Shown: piece after piece, positions 17,110 through 29,500 of the stretch
Numbering within the stretch: position 1 is the stretch's first letter
How the letters are laid out: the number at the start of each line of letters is the position of its first letter
NCBI GenBank assembly: GCA_947474365.1
Contig: CANJIU010000023.1
Span: forward strand, 1-64,000
Direction of reading: 5' to 3'
Length of the DNA stretch: 64,000 nucleotides
From: Opitutia bacterium
GTDB taxonomy: Bacteria; Verrucomicrobiota; Verrucomicrobiia; Opitutales; Opitutaceae
Position numbers and translations under genes: made by a program
Notes under the pieces: generated by a model
The model's input: only the letters and a program-made list of their open reading frames with translations
What the model was told of the DNA's origin: nothing
Databases searched by the model: none

Positions 17110-20100
17110 ATGAAATCCACGTTTTTCTCGTTCTCGCGCGTCATGCTCGGGCTGGCCGCTCTGGTTTTGGCCCCGCTCGTCCTCCGCGCCCAGACGACCA
17201 TCACGGGTGCGGCTGGCCAGGTTGGGCAGGCCTACAGTTACCAGGTTACTTCCAACGCCACACCTCCGGTCGTTTATACGGCAACCGGGCTGCCTGCCGG
17301 ACTCGCGATCAACGGCTCGTCCGGCTTGATCACCGGCACGCCTCAGGCGGCCGGTACGTTCGTGGGCTCGGTGTCCCTGACGTCTGGTGGGTTTACCAAC
17401 AGCGCCGCGATCTCCATCACGATCGCGGCTGCGGCCGGTACGCCGTCGATTTCGAGCGGCAGCACGCTGACCCTCACCGTGGGTACGGCGATGCCGACCT
17501 ACACGGTGACGGCGACCGTTCCGACCGGGGCCAATCCGGTCACGAGCTTTAACGTCAGCACCTTGCCTGCCGGGCTCGTCCTCGGCGGCACGGCGACCGC
17601 CCCGACGATCACCGGAACGCCGACGGCGGCGACCAACGGTACGCCGGCACGGGTAAACCTGAGCGCCAACAGCGCGAGTGGCACAGGTGGAGTCACGGTC
17701 CTCAGTATTACGATCAACGCCGCGGTCGGCGCTCCGGTCACAAGTGCGACGGGGCCCTCGACGCTTGCTTTGAGCACGGCGATGACGCCGTTTCAGATCT
17801 CCGCGACCAACTCGCCGACGTCGTACAGCGCATCGGGTCTTCCGGTCGGGCTTACGCTCAATACCACGACGGGCGTCATCTCCGGTACGCCGACCGTCGC
17901 AGGAGTGTATTCGGTTTCGGTGAACGCCACCAACGCCACCGGTACCGGCGCGACCGTGACGATCACCTTCACCGTTGGCCAGGTTTCCGCGATTAACAGC
18001 ACTCTCGCCGCCAGCGGCAACGTCAGCTCGCCCTTCACGTATAATCTGACGGGAACCAATACACCGACCAGCTTCAATATCGGCACGCTCCCGGCGGGCC
18101 TGACCGGCAACACCACGTCCGGTGTAATCACTGGTACGCCGACCGCGACGGGTGTGTCTTCGATAATCGTCAGCGCGAACAACGCCACCGGTACTGGTCC
18201 GACCTCGACGCTCGTTATTACCATCAATGCCGCTACGGGTGGCGGTGGTGGCGGTGGCGGCGGTGGCGGTGGTGGTACCACGGTCGTTACCACGACAACG
18301 GGCCCAGTTCCGACAATCTCGAGTCAGCCGTCCAGTCAATCGGTCGTCGAAGGCACACCGGTTACGTTCAGTGTTTCCGCGACCGGCACGCTCCTCAGCT
18401 TCCAGTGGTTCAAGGGAACCTCCCCGATCAGCGGCGCCCAAGGTGCCTCTTACACCATCGACAAGGTTGCGGCCGGAGATGCGGCCACCTACTCGGTCTT
18501 CATTGCCAACGCCAATGGCTCTGTCACCAGCTCCGGTGCGGTGCTGACGGTCACCCCGGCGACCAAGGTTGATACTCCCGCCATCACGACCCAGCCGGTG
18601 GCGCAAACGATCTCTTCGGGCGGCTCTGCGAGCTTCACGGTGGTGGCGACTGGAACGGCTCCGCTGTCCTACAGCTGGCAGAAAGACGGCGTCGCCATCG
18701 CCGGTGCCACCTCGGCGTCGCTGAGTCTGACCAACGTGGTCAACACCACCACCGCGAATACGACCGCCAGTTATCGTGTGGTCGTTTCGAATAGCGCCGG
18801 CAGCGTGACCTCAAACGCCGCCGTGCTGACCGTTCGTCCTCCGGCGCCCGTGGCGGTGCCGATCGATGGCACCTACTTCGGCACGTTTGGCGGCAGCGGG
18901 GGTTCCTTTGCCCTCATCGTTCGGACGGATCGCACGGGCGTGTTCCTCGGATTTGCGAGCGCCGCGCGGGTGGCCCTCGTCAGCCGCGATGTAATGGTGG
19001 ACGCCGATGGCAACTTTGGCACCACCCAACCGGTCGCGGCCGCGTTTGAATCAGGTTCGAATCCGGCGATTGCCGCCCACGAAGGCGAATATCACATCGA
19101 TGGAAAGATTGCCGTCGACGGTACGGTCACCGGCACGGTGTCCACGCTCAACCTCACGTTCTCCGCTCCGGTTGCGACCCGCACGGGCGCCACGTCCGGA
19201 GTCGCCGGCTTCTATCAGACCAGCGCTGTGGGTGCGTCGGGTCAGGGCTACGCCCTGGTCGGTCCTGCGGGTCAGGCTCTCGTGGTCAATGTCACGGGGA
19301 CGACGGCCGATGGCGGCACCGGCACAGTTACCGCAGATGGCGCGATCGCAGTGACGACCGCCGCCAATGCTCGTGTCGCGGGAACAGTTGCTCCGGACGG
19401 CTCGACGATTTCGACGACGGTCACACCCGCGACCGGACCGGCGACAACCTTCGCTGGCGCCAACGCCACCCGCGACGACACCGAGAAGCTGACGAACATT
19501 TCCACCCGCAGCCTGACGGGCACGACGGCCAACACACTGATCGCCGGGTTTGTGATTTCCGGTCCGCAGGCGAAGCCGGTGCTGGTCCGCGCGATTGGTC
19601 CGACCCTCACCACCTTTGGCGTGGGCGGAGTGCTGAGTGCCGCCCGTCTCGAAATCTTCCGTGGTGCCACGTCCGTCGCAGTCGGTACCGACTGGGGTAC
19701 GGCCAGCAATGCCGCCGCTGTGGCTGCAGCCGCGGCCCGCGTGGGCGCCTTTGCCCTCGCCAACAACAGCCGCGATGCGGCGCTCCTCCTCACCCTCGAA
19801 CCCGGTGCCTACACCGCGGTTGTTACTGGGCAGGGTGGGGTGAGCGGCGTCAGCCTCGTGGAAGTCTACGACGCAACCGTCGGTGCCATCCCGCGCGACC
19901 AACGGATCGTGAATATCGCGACCCGCGCGACGGCCGGCACGGGGGACAACTCTCTCATCGCGGGCTTCTTTGTCTCGGGCTCGGTGCCGAAGCGGCTCCT
20001 CATCCGCGGTGTCGGCCCGGCGCTGACGCAGTTTGGCGTCGCGGGTGTATTGGCTCGTCCGTCGTTGACGGTGAATTCCGGCAATACGGTGTTGGCGACC

Positions 20101-20298
20101 AACGCGGGTTGGAGCACGTCGCCGGATGCCGCCGCCATCACCACGGGTTCCGCCCAAGCGGGAGCCTTTGCCCTCGCGGCCGGCAGTCAGGATGCCGCGC
20201 TCATCATTAACTTGGCTCCCGGTGCCTATACCGCCCAGGTCCTCGGCGTCGGCAACACCACTGGTGTCGCCCTCATCGAGGTGTACGAACTTCCCTGA
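17110..20298 (+). CDS. Secreted He_PIG/Ig protein with paired VLIRAxGP C-terminal modules
   Basis: 1062 aa from the ATG at 17110; the open frame extends 31 codons upstream into the previous gene, but the signal peptide (VMLGLAALVLAPLVLRAQ, ending at 28) fixes the start. Four He_PIG-type units (about 29-370) lead to a run of 13 glycines (about 376-388), two Ig-like domains (398-576), the 'GTYFGTFGGSGGSFALIVR' domain (586-786), and two C-terminal modules (791-922, 927-1062) with 'LTNISTR' or 'IVNIATR', then 'VLVRAIGP' or 'LLIRGVGP', ending EVYELP. The last three parts match the C-terminal half of the protein from 3998. It follows the two-cohesin gene by 22 bp, so probably shares its transcript. 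A structural or adhesive role is inferred. Confidence 0.9.
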   Translation: MKSTFFSFSRVMLGLAALVLAPLVLRAQTTITGAAGQVGQAYSYQVTSNATPPVVYTATGLPAGLAINGSSGLITGTPQAAGTFVGSVSLTSGGFTNSAAISITIAAAAGTPSISSGSTLTLTVGTAMPTYTVTATVPTGANPVTSFNVSTLPAGLVLGGTATAPTITGTPTAATNGTPARVNLSANSASGTGGVTVLSITINAAVGAPVTSATGPSTLALSTAMTPFQISATNSPTSYSASGLPVGLTLNTTTGVISGTPTVAGVYSVSVNATNATGTGATVTITFTVGQVSAINSTLAASGNVSSPFTYNLTGTNTPTSFNIGTLPAGLTGNTTSGVITGTPTATGVSSIIVSANNATGTGPTSTLVITINAATGGGGGGGGGGGGGTTVVTTTTGPVPTISSQPSSQSVVEGTPVTFSVSATGTLLSFQWFKGTSPISGAQGASYTIDKVAAGDAATYSVFIANANGSVTSSGAVLTVTPATKVDTPAITTQPVAQTISSGGSASFTVVATGTAPLSYSWQKDGVAIAGATSASLSLTNVVNTTTANTTASYRVVVSNSAGSVTSNAAVLTVRPPAPVAVPIDGTYFGTFGGSGGSFALIVRTDRTGVFLGFASAARVALVSRDVMVDADGNFGTTQPVAAAFESGSNPAIAAHEGEYHIDGKIAVDGTVTGTVSTLNLTFSAPVATRTGATSGVAGFYQTSAVGASGQGYALVGPAGQALVVNVTGTTADGGTGTVTADGAIAVTTAANARVAGTVAPDGSTISTTVTPATGPATTFAGANATRDDTEKLTNISTRSLTGTTANTLIAGFVISGPQAKPVLVRAIGPTLTTFGVGGVLSAARLEIFRGATSVAVGTDWGTASNAAAVAAAAARVGAFALANNSRDAALLLTLEPGAYTAVVTGQGGVSGVSLVEVYDATVGAIPRDQRIVNIATRATAGTGDNSLIAGFFVSGSVPKRLLIRGVGPALTQFGVAGVLARPSLTVNSGNTVLATNAGWSTSPDAAAITTGSAQAGAFALAAGSQDAALIINLAPGAYTAQVLGVGNTTGVALIEVYELP

Positions 20299-20367
20299 TA
20301 TTACCCAATCGTTCCCTTGCATAGCCCCTAAGCCCCACCTGACATAATCACTAGTAACCCGCCCTTC

Positions 20368-20398
20368 CTCCGCTCTGGTTGAGTCGACCGGAGCGGGG
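20368..20398. terminator. Long stem-loop after the Ig operon (possible terminator)
   Basis: CTCCGCTC (20368-20375) pairs with GAGCGGGG (20391-20398) with one G-U. The stem continues inward through GGTT/GACC to a GAGTC loop, about 12-13 pairs in all. It lies 70 nt past the stop at 20298 and 108 nt before the giant gene. There is no T-run, so termination is plausible but unproven. Confidence 0.4.
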
Positions 20399-20506
20399 GA
20401 ATTCCTGTCCACTTATTCCGCGCCACCGGCGTGGACCAAGGAACGCTGTTGTCCGTAGTTTTCTGAATTTCCGAAATTTCCCACTCCGCTCCGCGGAATC
20501 CACGCC

Positions 20507-23500
20507 ATGAAGATTCGTCGTCACCTCACGTCGCTGTTGTTTTCCTTGCTGCCGGTCGTCGCGTCGGCGGCGCCGACCATCGGGACCCAACCCGCCAATG
20601 TCACCGTCACGGCCGGGGCCCCGGTCACGCTCACCGTGGCGGCGACCGGCACCGGCACGCTGACCTACCAGTGGCAGCGCAACGGCTTTAACATCGCGGG
20701 CGCGACGAACCAGAACTTCACGTCGATCACCAGCGCGAGCCGAACCGACGCCGACTACTACAATGTGGTCGTGACCGATTCCGCCGATGCGGCGAACCCG
20801 GTGACCTCGGCGCGGGCCCGGCTCTCCGTCGCCCCCACCAGCTACCCGGGCTTCGTGGTGCCGGACCCGGCGTGGAATGTGAGGACGGAATACGTGGGTG
20901 GAACCGGCCTGGCCATCGCGCCAATTCCCAGCGGTGCGAGCGTGGCGCCCGGCGGTCACTACGTGGGTGGCTCGTTTACGACCGTCAACGGGACCAGTCG
21001 GCCGATGCTCTTCCGGGTGAAAGCGGACGGTACGCTCGACACGTCCTTCAATCCTCCGACGTTGGATAATCAAGTGAACGCGCTCGCCTTGCAGTCCGAT
21101 GGCAAGTTGCTTGTCGGCGGCGTCTTTTTCCGTTTGGGCGGTTATTTGGGACGCAACTTCTTGGTTCGGCTGAACACCGATGGAACAGTCGACAATTCCT
21201 TCAACCCAAATCTCAACAACCCCATCAACGCCATCGCCGTTCAACCGGCCGACGGACTCATCGTGATTGGTGGCAGCTTCACCACCGTCAATGGGGTGGG
21301 TGGCGTCAACCGTATCGCCCGGCTAAATACGAACGGCCTTACCGATCCGACCTTTAATTCCGGGACCGGGTTCAACAATACCGTCAATGCGATCGTGCTG
21401 CAGGCCAACGGCAGCATTGTGGTCGGTGGTTCGTTCACGACCTATGGACCCGCGACCAATGTCAATCGCCTCGCCCGCCTGACAAACCTTGGGGCACTCG
21501 ATACGACACTGAACATCGGTACGGGCACGACGGCGGGTCCGGACAACACCGTTGTTGCGCTGGCCGTCCAAGCTAGCAACGGCGCCATCCTCTTGGGTGG
21601 CTCGTTTCTCACCTACAACGCAGTCGGGTCCGTTCGGCTGGCCCGCATTTCCAGTACGGGTGCGCTCGATACGGCGTTCAACACCGCGATTGGCTCGAGC
21701 TTCAACTCCACCGTTAACGCGATCACGCTGCAGGACGACACGGGCTCGGTTGTCGGCCAGGCCTTGGTGGGCGGAAACTTTGGTTCGACTGCGCCAGTCA
21801 GTCGGGCATTTTTCTGCCGGCTTCTGAATACCGGCGCGCCGGATACGACCGTTGCAAGTCTGGTTCCGAGTAGCAACGTCAACGCGGTTGCCCTGGCGGC
21901 GGACGGGAAGGTGTTGTTGGGAGGTAGTTTCACTAATATCATTGTCTCTGGGGTGTCGAATCTCCGTACGGTCTGCGCCCGGCTGAACAGCGACGCAACG
22001 TTGACACTGGACGCGAGCTGGATTCCGACGCGCGGCACCGGCAACAGCGTTGCTACGGTTCTGCCCCTGGCCAACGGCAAGATGATCGTCTCAGGCCTAT
22101 TCACCACTGTCCGTGGTGCGGCTTCGTCCTTCAACATCGCGCGCTTCAATAGCGACGGCACGCTCGACCAGACCTTTAATCTCAACGGGGGTGTGACTGT
22201 CATCCCTGTGCTCACGGGTGGTTCCGGCTACACCAGCGCTCCGACTGTCACGTTGTCTGGCGGTGGTGGTGCGGGTGCTACGGCTACGGCGACGGTGGCC
22301 AATGGTGCGGTGACGACGATCACAATCACAGCGGCAGGCTCGGGCTACACCTCGGCGCCGACGGTTGTATTCAGCGGGCCGGGGACAGGTGCAACGGCGT
22401 CTGCCAGCGTTTTCGGTCTCGGTGCGCAGGGTGGCGCGGTCACGGCGGCCTCATTGCTCCCCGATGGACGCATCGCCATCGGTGGCAATTTCACGACCTA
22501 CAATAGTGTAACCCGCAATCGGATCGCGATCCTCAATGCGGACGGCACGCTCGACACGACGTTCAATCCCAGTGGTGTCGTCACCGGTGTCACGGTAAGT
22601 CCCGGTGGCGCGGGCTACACGGCGGTCCCTTCTGTGACGTTCACCGGTGGTGGTGGCACCGGAGCCGCCGCGACGGCGACGGTGGTCAGCGGCGCTGTTA
22701 CCGCTGTTACGATGAGCAGTTCCGGAACCGGGTACACCTCGGCCCCAGCGGTGAGTTTTGGCGCGGCCGGTGCCACGACGGTCGCCGGTGCCACGGCAAC
22801 GATCGGCTCCAACTCTCTGGTGAACGGTCAGGTCTTCACCTTGTCGGTGCTGCCGGGCGGGCGTCTGTTCGTGGGCGGAAGCTTCACGACTGCGAATGGC
22901 TTCTCCATTAACCGGGTGGCGATTTTCAAGCCGGACGGTACGCGCGATCCTTCGTTTGCGCCGACGACAGGCGCGGCTGACACGGTGTTCGCCTCGGTGG
23001 TGCAGCCTGATGGAAACATCATCATCGGTGGGCAGTTCGCCACGTACAACGGCACCGCCCGCGCCGACATCGCGCGGATCACTCAACTCGGAGCCCTCGA
23101 CACGACTTTTATCTCCACCGGCACGGCCTTCAGCAGCAACAGCCAGATATACTCCCTTGCGCTGGTATTCAACCCGGTCGCCAATATTGGTCAGGTCGTC
23201 GCGGGGGGGAATTTTTCGACCTTCAACGCGGTGGCCACGGTCGGTGTTTCCCGCCTCTCCAGTACCGGGACACTTGATAGCACGTTTGTGTCTCCCGGTT
23301 ACACCGGCGCTGGGGTCCTCGTGCAGGAGGATGGCGCAGTCCTGGCGCGGCACGGCACTAACTTTACGAATCCCGTTTCAACCGGCATGCTGCGGCTTGG
23401 ACAGACGAACGGTAATCGCGATACGACCTTTGCGGTGGGTGGTTTGTCGGGCTCTGGCGTCAATTTTGCCCCGATCGTGATGCGCGACAACGGCCAGTTC

Positions 23501-26500
23501 ATCACCTCGGACAACCTGACCGGCCTGGTCGCGACCCAAGCCGCCCCGACCTCCCAGATCACCACACAGCCAGTCGCGCAGGTGGTTGCCCCCGGCGGCA
23601 GCGCCACGTTCAGTGTCACGCCGGTCAGCACCTCACCCGCCACCTTCCAGTGGTTGTTCAATTCCAATCCCATTCCCGGAGCGACGGCGTCGAGTTACAC
23701 GGTGGCCAATGCCCAGGCGAACAACGCGGGGCTTTATTCCGTCATTGTCACCAATGAATCCGGCTCCACCACGAGTGCACCGGTCGCTCTGACCAGCTCG
23801 ACGGCCGCGCCCTCGATCACGGGTCAGCCAGTTTCGCAGAACATCAAAGTCGGAGAAAACGCCACCTTTACGGTGGCGGCCACCGGTACCGGTACGCTGG
23901 GCTATCAATGGAGGAAGAATGGCTATCCCATCAGCGGGGCCACGGGGACGAGTTATTCCATCACTGGTGCGGTGCAGGCTGATTCCGACGTCTATGATGT
24001 GGTGGTGACGGCCGGCCTCACGACCACGACCTCCAACGTCGCCCGCCTCGGCGTTGCGCCGGCGTCCTATCCGGGGGCCCTGCGGCTTGATCCGACGTTC
24101 AACCTTCCCGTGGAAGCCGATTTTGTCGGACAGATCGTGGCGGTCGTCCCATATAACGCCACCCAAGTCCTGGTGGCCGGTGATTTCATCCGGGTCAACG
24201 GCAACAGCAACATCCGCCGGCTCGCGCGGATCAACATCGCCGACGGCTCCGTCGACACCACGTTTGTTCCGAACATCAACGCCACCGTCAGCACCATTTT
24301 GGCGCAGCCCGACGGGAAGGTCGTGGTCGGCGGCGCTTTCGTCGCCGTCAACGGCCAGAATCGCAATAATTTCGTCCGGCTCAATGCCGACGGTTCGATC
24401 GATTCCTCGTTCAATGTCGGATCGGGAGCAGCCAACTCCGTCCTTGCCATCGTGCGGCAGCCGGCCGACGGCAAGCTGATCATCGGCGGCTCGTTCACCA
24501 GCTACAACGGCGTGACCGCGAATCGGATCTGCCGGATCAACACCGACGGCACCCTCGATCCAACCTTCGCAGTTGGGTCGACGCAGGGCGTGGCCAACAC
24601 CGTCAACGCCTTGGCCCTCGATCCACTCACCGGCAAGGTCGTGCTCGGCGGCACGTTCACAACGCATGCCGTCACAACCGTTAGCCTCAATCGTATCGCC
24701 CGGTTTAATACCGATGGCACCAACGACACGACGTTCGTGATCGGCACGGGCTTCGACAACACGGTCAGCGCGGTCGCCTTCGACACGACGAGCAACGTGC
24801 TCGTCGGCGGCACCTTCCTCAATTACAACGGTTCGACCGTCAACCACCTGGCGCGGCTCACGGCCACGGGCAGTTTTGACACGACGTTCAACGCCCGGGC
24901 GGGTACGGGTTACACGTCTGCACCCACGGTCGCGTTTGGCGGTGGTGGCGGCACCGGGGCAAGCGCGACGGCGACGATCTCCGGTGGGTCGATTTCCGGT
25001 TTCACGATTACGGGTGGCAGTGGCTATACCTCGGCGCCGACGGTGACGCTAACGGGTGGCGGAGGGACGGGCGCGTCGGCCGCGACTACGATTACCGGGG
25101 GCGTTGTTACGGCCATCAACCTTATCGGAACGGCGATGGGCACTTCGACGACCATCGGCATCAACTCTCTCACCTACGACACCGCGGGTAACCGGTGGAT
25201 TGTCGGCGGTTCGTTCACCGCCTATAACGGGACGACCTTCAACCGTATCATCCGCCTCAGCGCTGCTGGTGTGATTGATTCGACCTTCAACCCGAATTCT
25301 AACGGCACGGTGCTCGCCACGATGGTGCATACGGACGGCTCAGTCATCATCGGTGGGTCGTTTGGCAGCGCAGGTGGCGGCACCGTGGGCGGAGTGACGG
25401 CGCGGATGCTGGCTCACGTGAATTCGACCACTGGCGCGTTCGACTCGACCTTGGTCACGCAATTCCGGGCGGCGGGCACGGTCAACCGGATCATGGCGCT
25501 TCCCGGAGGAAAGCTTTTGATCGGGGGTTCCTTTTCACATCTTGGCTCGACCCCAGCGCCGAACATCGCCCGGTTGAACGCCGACCTGTCGATTGACCTC
25601 GCGCCGCTGTCGGGTGGCGGCGATGGGTATGTTACGACGGCAGCGCCGACGGTGACATTCAGTGGTGGCGGCGGCACGGGAGCGGCTGCCACGGCCATTG
25701 TTGATGCCACGGTGGGTCGGGTGACCGGCTTTACGGTGACCGCGGGTGGTAGCGGCTATACGTCGGCGCCCTCGGTGGCGGTCTCCAATGGAGGCGGCTC
25801 GGCTGCAATCGCCACGGCTGCCGTTTCGGGCGGTGTGGTCGCGTCGGTTTCACTCAATCAGGGTGGGGCAGGGCCGAACGGTTCGGTCCTCGTGTCTGCG
25901 CTGCAGGGGGACGGGAAGATTTTGATCGGCGGCAATTTCACGACGTACAACGGTGTCGTCGCCAATCGTGTTGCCCGGCTGAATGCCGACCTCTCGCTCG
26001 ACCCGACGTTCAACGCGGCTGGCGGGGCGAGCGGTGCGGTCAATGCTTTGGCTTTGATTCCCGGCGGCGGAGTGTACGTCGGCGGCGCCTTTTCGACGAT
26101 CAACAGTCAGCCGCGCGCCGGTGTGGCGCGATTGTTAGCGGACGGCTCGCTTGATTTCGGATTCAATGCCGGCTCGGTTGCCTTCACCGTCAATGCGCTC
26201 GCACTTCAGCCCGATGGCCGGGTGGTGGCGGGCGGAACGTTTTCCACCGTCAACGGTTCGGCTCGTGCGAACCTCGTGCGGTTCAACAATGATGGCAGCT
26301 TCGATAATTCGATTCCGGTGACTGGGACGACGGGCCAGGTACGTACGCTGCAACTCCAGTCCGACGGCAAGATTTTAGCGGGCGGAGATTTCACGGCCTA
26401 CAACGGCCTCGCGGTGAACGCCCTCGTGCGGATCAATACCGATGGCACGTTGGACTCGACGTATAACACGGGAACGACGGTGACCAATGCGGCGACCGGT

Positions 26501-29500
26501 GTGGGAGTCTACAGCATCGTCCGCCAGGAAGATGGTTCGGGCAAGTCGATCGTACAGGGTAATTTCACGACTGGGTTTTCCGGGGCGCCGAGTTCCCGTT
26601 ATCTCGCCCGCATTGGGCCTGATGGGTTGATTGACCCGTCGCTCAATTTCCAGACGGGAGCCACGCCGCAGCTGCTGAATCAACCCCAACCGGGATCACT
26701 CGTTATTCTCGACGACGGCAAGGCGCTGTTCGCGGTCAATGCGCTGACTGCGTCCAACTTCGAGCGCACGGGATTGATCCGTCTGGCGCCACTCACCGCC
26801 CTGCCGACGATTTCAAACGTCGCTTCGACCGGTGTTCGTCCCGGCGCCACCGTGACCCTCACCGGCACGGAATTCACCGATGCGTCAGCGGTTCGCTTTG
26901 GTGGGCCCAACGGTGGCTTGGCCACCTTCACGGTCAACTCGCCGACGTCGATCACGGCAACCTTGCCCTCGTCCGCAGTCAGCGGACCGGTATTCGTTCA
27001 AACCCTCTACGGGAGTGCAACGAGTGCGACGTCGCTCACGGTGTTTCCCGATTTCCAATTGCGGAATCCTCAGACGACCGTCAGTACTTTCGAATCTGGC
27101 CTGGCGTTCGGCAATGGCGTCATCGTCGCGGCATCGCTCAGTGGTTCACTCTGGAGTTCCGCTGATGGCATCGCGTGGACGCGCCGTTTCACGGGCGTCA
27201 ACGCGCTGAATTCCGTCGCGTTTGCCTCCGGACAGTTCGTCGCGGTCGGCGCTGCCGGCACATTGCTCACCTCGCCGGACGGTGTCACTTGGACGCAGCG
27301 GTTGGTCGCGACGACCGCGAGCCTCACGGGCGTCGCGAGTGATGGCGCCAAGTGGGTCATCGTCACCAACGGGACTAATGTCGTGACGTCGCCGGACGGA
27401 GCCGCTTGGACGATCTTTGCCACGGGCACCTCGGGCGGGGCGAGTTCCAACGCGGTGGCGTTTGGGGCGGGCAAGTTTGTGGCGGTGGCTGCCTCCGGGG
27501 CAGTTCGTACGTCGACCGACGGGACCACCTGGACGGCGCAAACCTCGGGTGTGACCTCCACGCTCAGCAAGATTACCTTTGCGGGTGGCCAATTCTTTGC
27601 CACCGGCGCGTCCACTTCTAGCACCACCTTCACAAATGCCAGTGGCGGCATCGTCACCTCGCCTGATGGCATTACGTGGACGCCCCGGGCGATCAGCGGC
27701 ACGTCGGGTGCGGCCCAATTCGCGAGCACCACGTTTTATAGCGCGGCCTTCAGCCCGGCGCTGAACAAGTACGTGCTTGGCACGAATGGCGGTACGTTTC
27801 TTTCATCGACCGATGGCGGCGCCACGTGGACCAGTACGTCGTTAAACGGCGGACAGATTCGCTCGGTTCTCTTCGTCAACAATCAGTTCGTCGGAGCCGG
27901 AAGCGGGGGAAATATCTACACGTCTCCTGACGGCACCACCTGGACGCTGCGCCAGTCCGTTTCGCCGCGGACTCATCGCAGCATCGCCTATGGCAATGGT
28001 CGCTTCGTCGCGGTCACGACGGAAAGCTCGGGTTTCGCGACGTCGGTCGATGGCGTCACGTGGACGGCGGGCATCAACGCCGGGGGTAGCACCAATGCGC
28101 TCAACTCGATTACCTTCGGCAACGGGCTCTTCGTCGCGGCTGGTACCAACACGATCCTCACCAGCCCAGACGGAGTGAATTGGACCAATCGCACGCCGGC
28201 GGGTAGTTTCACGTTCAATGGTGTCGCGTATGGAAATGGCGCCTATGTCGCCGTTGCCAACGCGGTCAGCAGCTTGGGTGTTGCTTTCCGGTCCACCGAC
28301 GGCGGCGTCACCTGGACGCAGGTGGCCGCGACGGGCCTGACGACCAATTTGTCGGCGGTCGCGTACGGGGCCGGCATGTTCACAGCGGTCGGCGCGAGCG
28401 GCGGCGCGATTACCTCGGCGGACGGTGGCGTAACTTGGTCGGTGGTCACCACCAACACGACCAACGCTCTGAACGCGGTCACCTTCGCGAACGGCCAATT
28501 CGTCATCGTCGGTGCAGCGAGCACCATTCTCACGTCGCAAAGCCTGACGGCTCCAGCCGGCCTGACGCTCACCGCCCGGCCGTTCGTCGCCGCCAGTCTC
28601 ACCCTGAGTGGCGTGGCCTACGGCGATGGAACGTTTGTCGCGGTCAATTCCTCCTCGACGGGGTTTTACTTGGTATCGTCGGATGCGGTCACATGGACAT
28701 TAGTCACCGGCTCATCGGAAGTTTGGGGCCCAGGCACTCCGGGCATTACCTACGGGAACGGTCGTTTTGTGGTCGGCAGTTCCGCCGGAGGCATTCTCTC
28801 GTCCGGCCCGGCCTCCGACACGTTCCAGATCACCACGCAACCGGTGGCCGCGATCTCGGTGCCTCCTGGTCAGACGGCTTCGCTTTCGGTGGCTGGCACC
28901 GGAACGGGATTGACGTATCAATGGTACGCCGGTGCCTCGGGTGACATTTCGAACCCGGTGGGCACCAATTCTCCGAACTTCACGACGCCCGCGATCAACG
29001 TGCCGCTCAAGTTCTGGGTGCGCGTTTCCAACGGTACCACGAGCATCGACAGCGCCACGTCGTTTGTATCCGGCAACCCGCCGGCACCGGTCATCACCCT
29101 CCAGCCCGTTGACGTCTCGGTGGTCTCGGGTCAAACCGCGAGCTTCAGCGTAGCGGCAACCGGCACCGGGTCGCTGACCTACCAGTGGCGGCGCAATGGC
29201 CTGCCAGTCACCGGCGCAACGGGTACGGGCTTCAGTGTCGTCGGCGCCAAGATGAGCGACGCGGACATGTACGACGTGACGGTTTCCGATGCCTTCAGCA
29301 CCACGGCGTCAAACCCGGCTCGGCTGGGGGTTGCTCCGACCGCCGACCCGATCGGCGTCCAGTTTGACCCCGCATTCGATCTCCAACTCGAGAACGAAAC
29401 CGGTGGCGTCGCCAACATCGTGGTGCCCTATGGCACCAACGGCCAGTTCCTCATGGGTGGCGATTTCGTCCGCGTCAACGGCACGACGATCCGGCGGCTG

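Noticed and set aside
17087..17110. The two-cohesin gene and the next gene as one gene split by a frameshift (both use He_PIG units)
   Set aside because: The downstream protein has its own signal peptide straight after the ATG and the upstream frame ends cleanly after a complete unit, so two genes are more likely.
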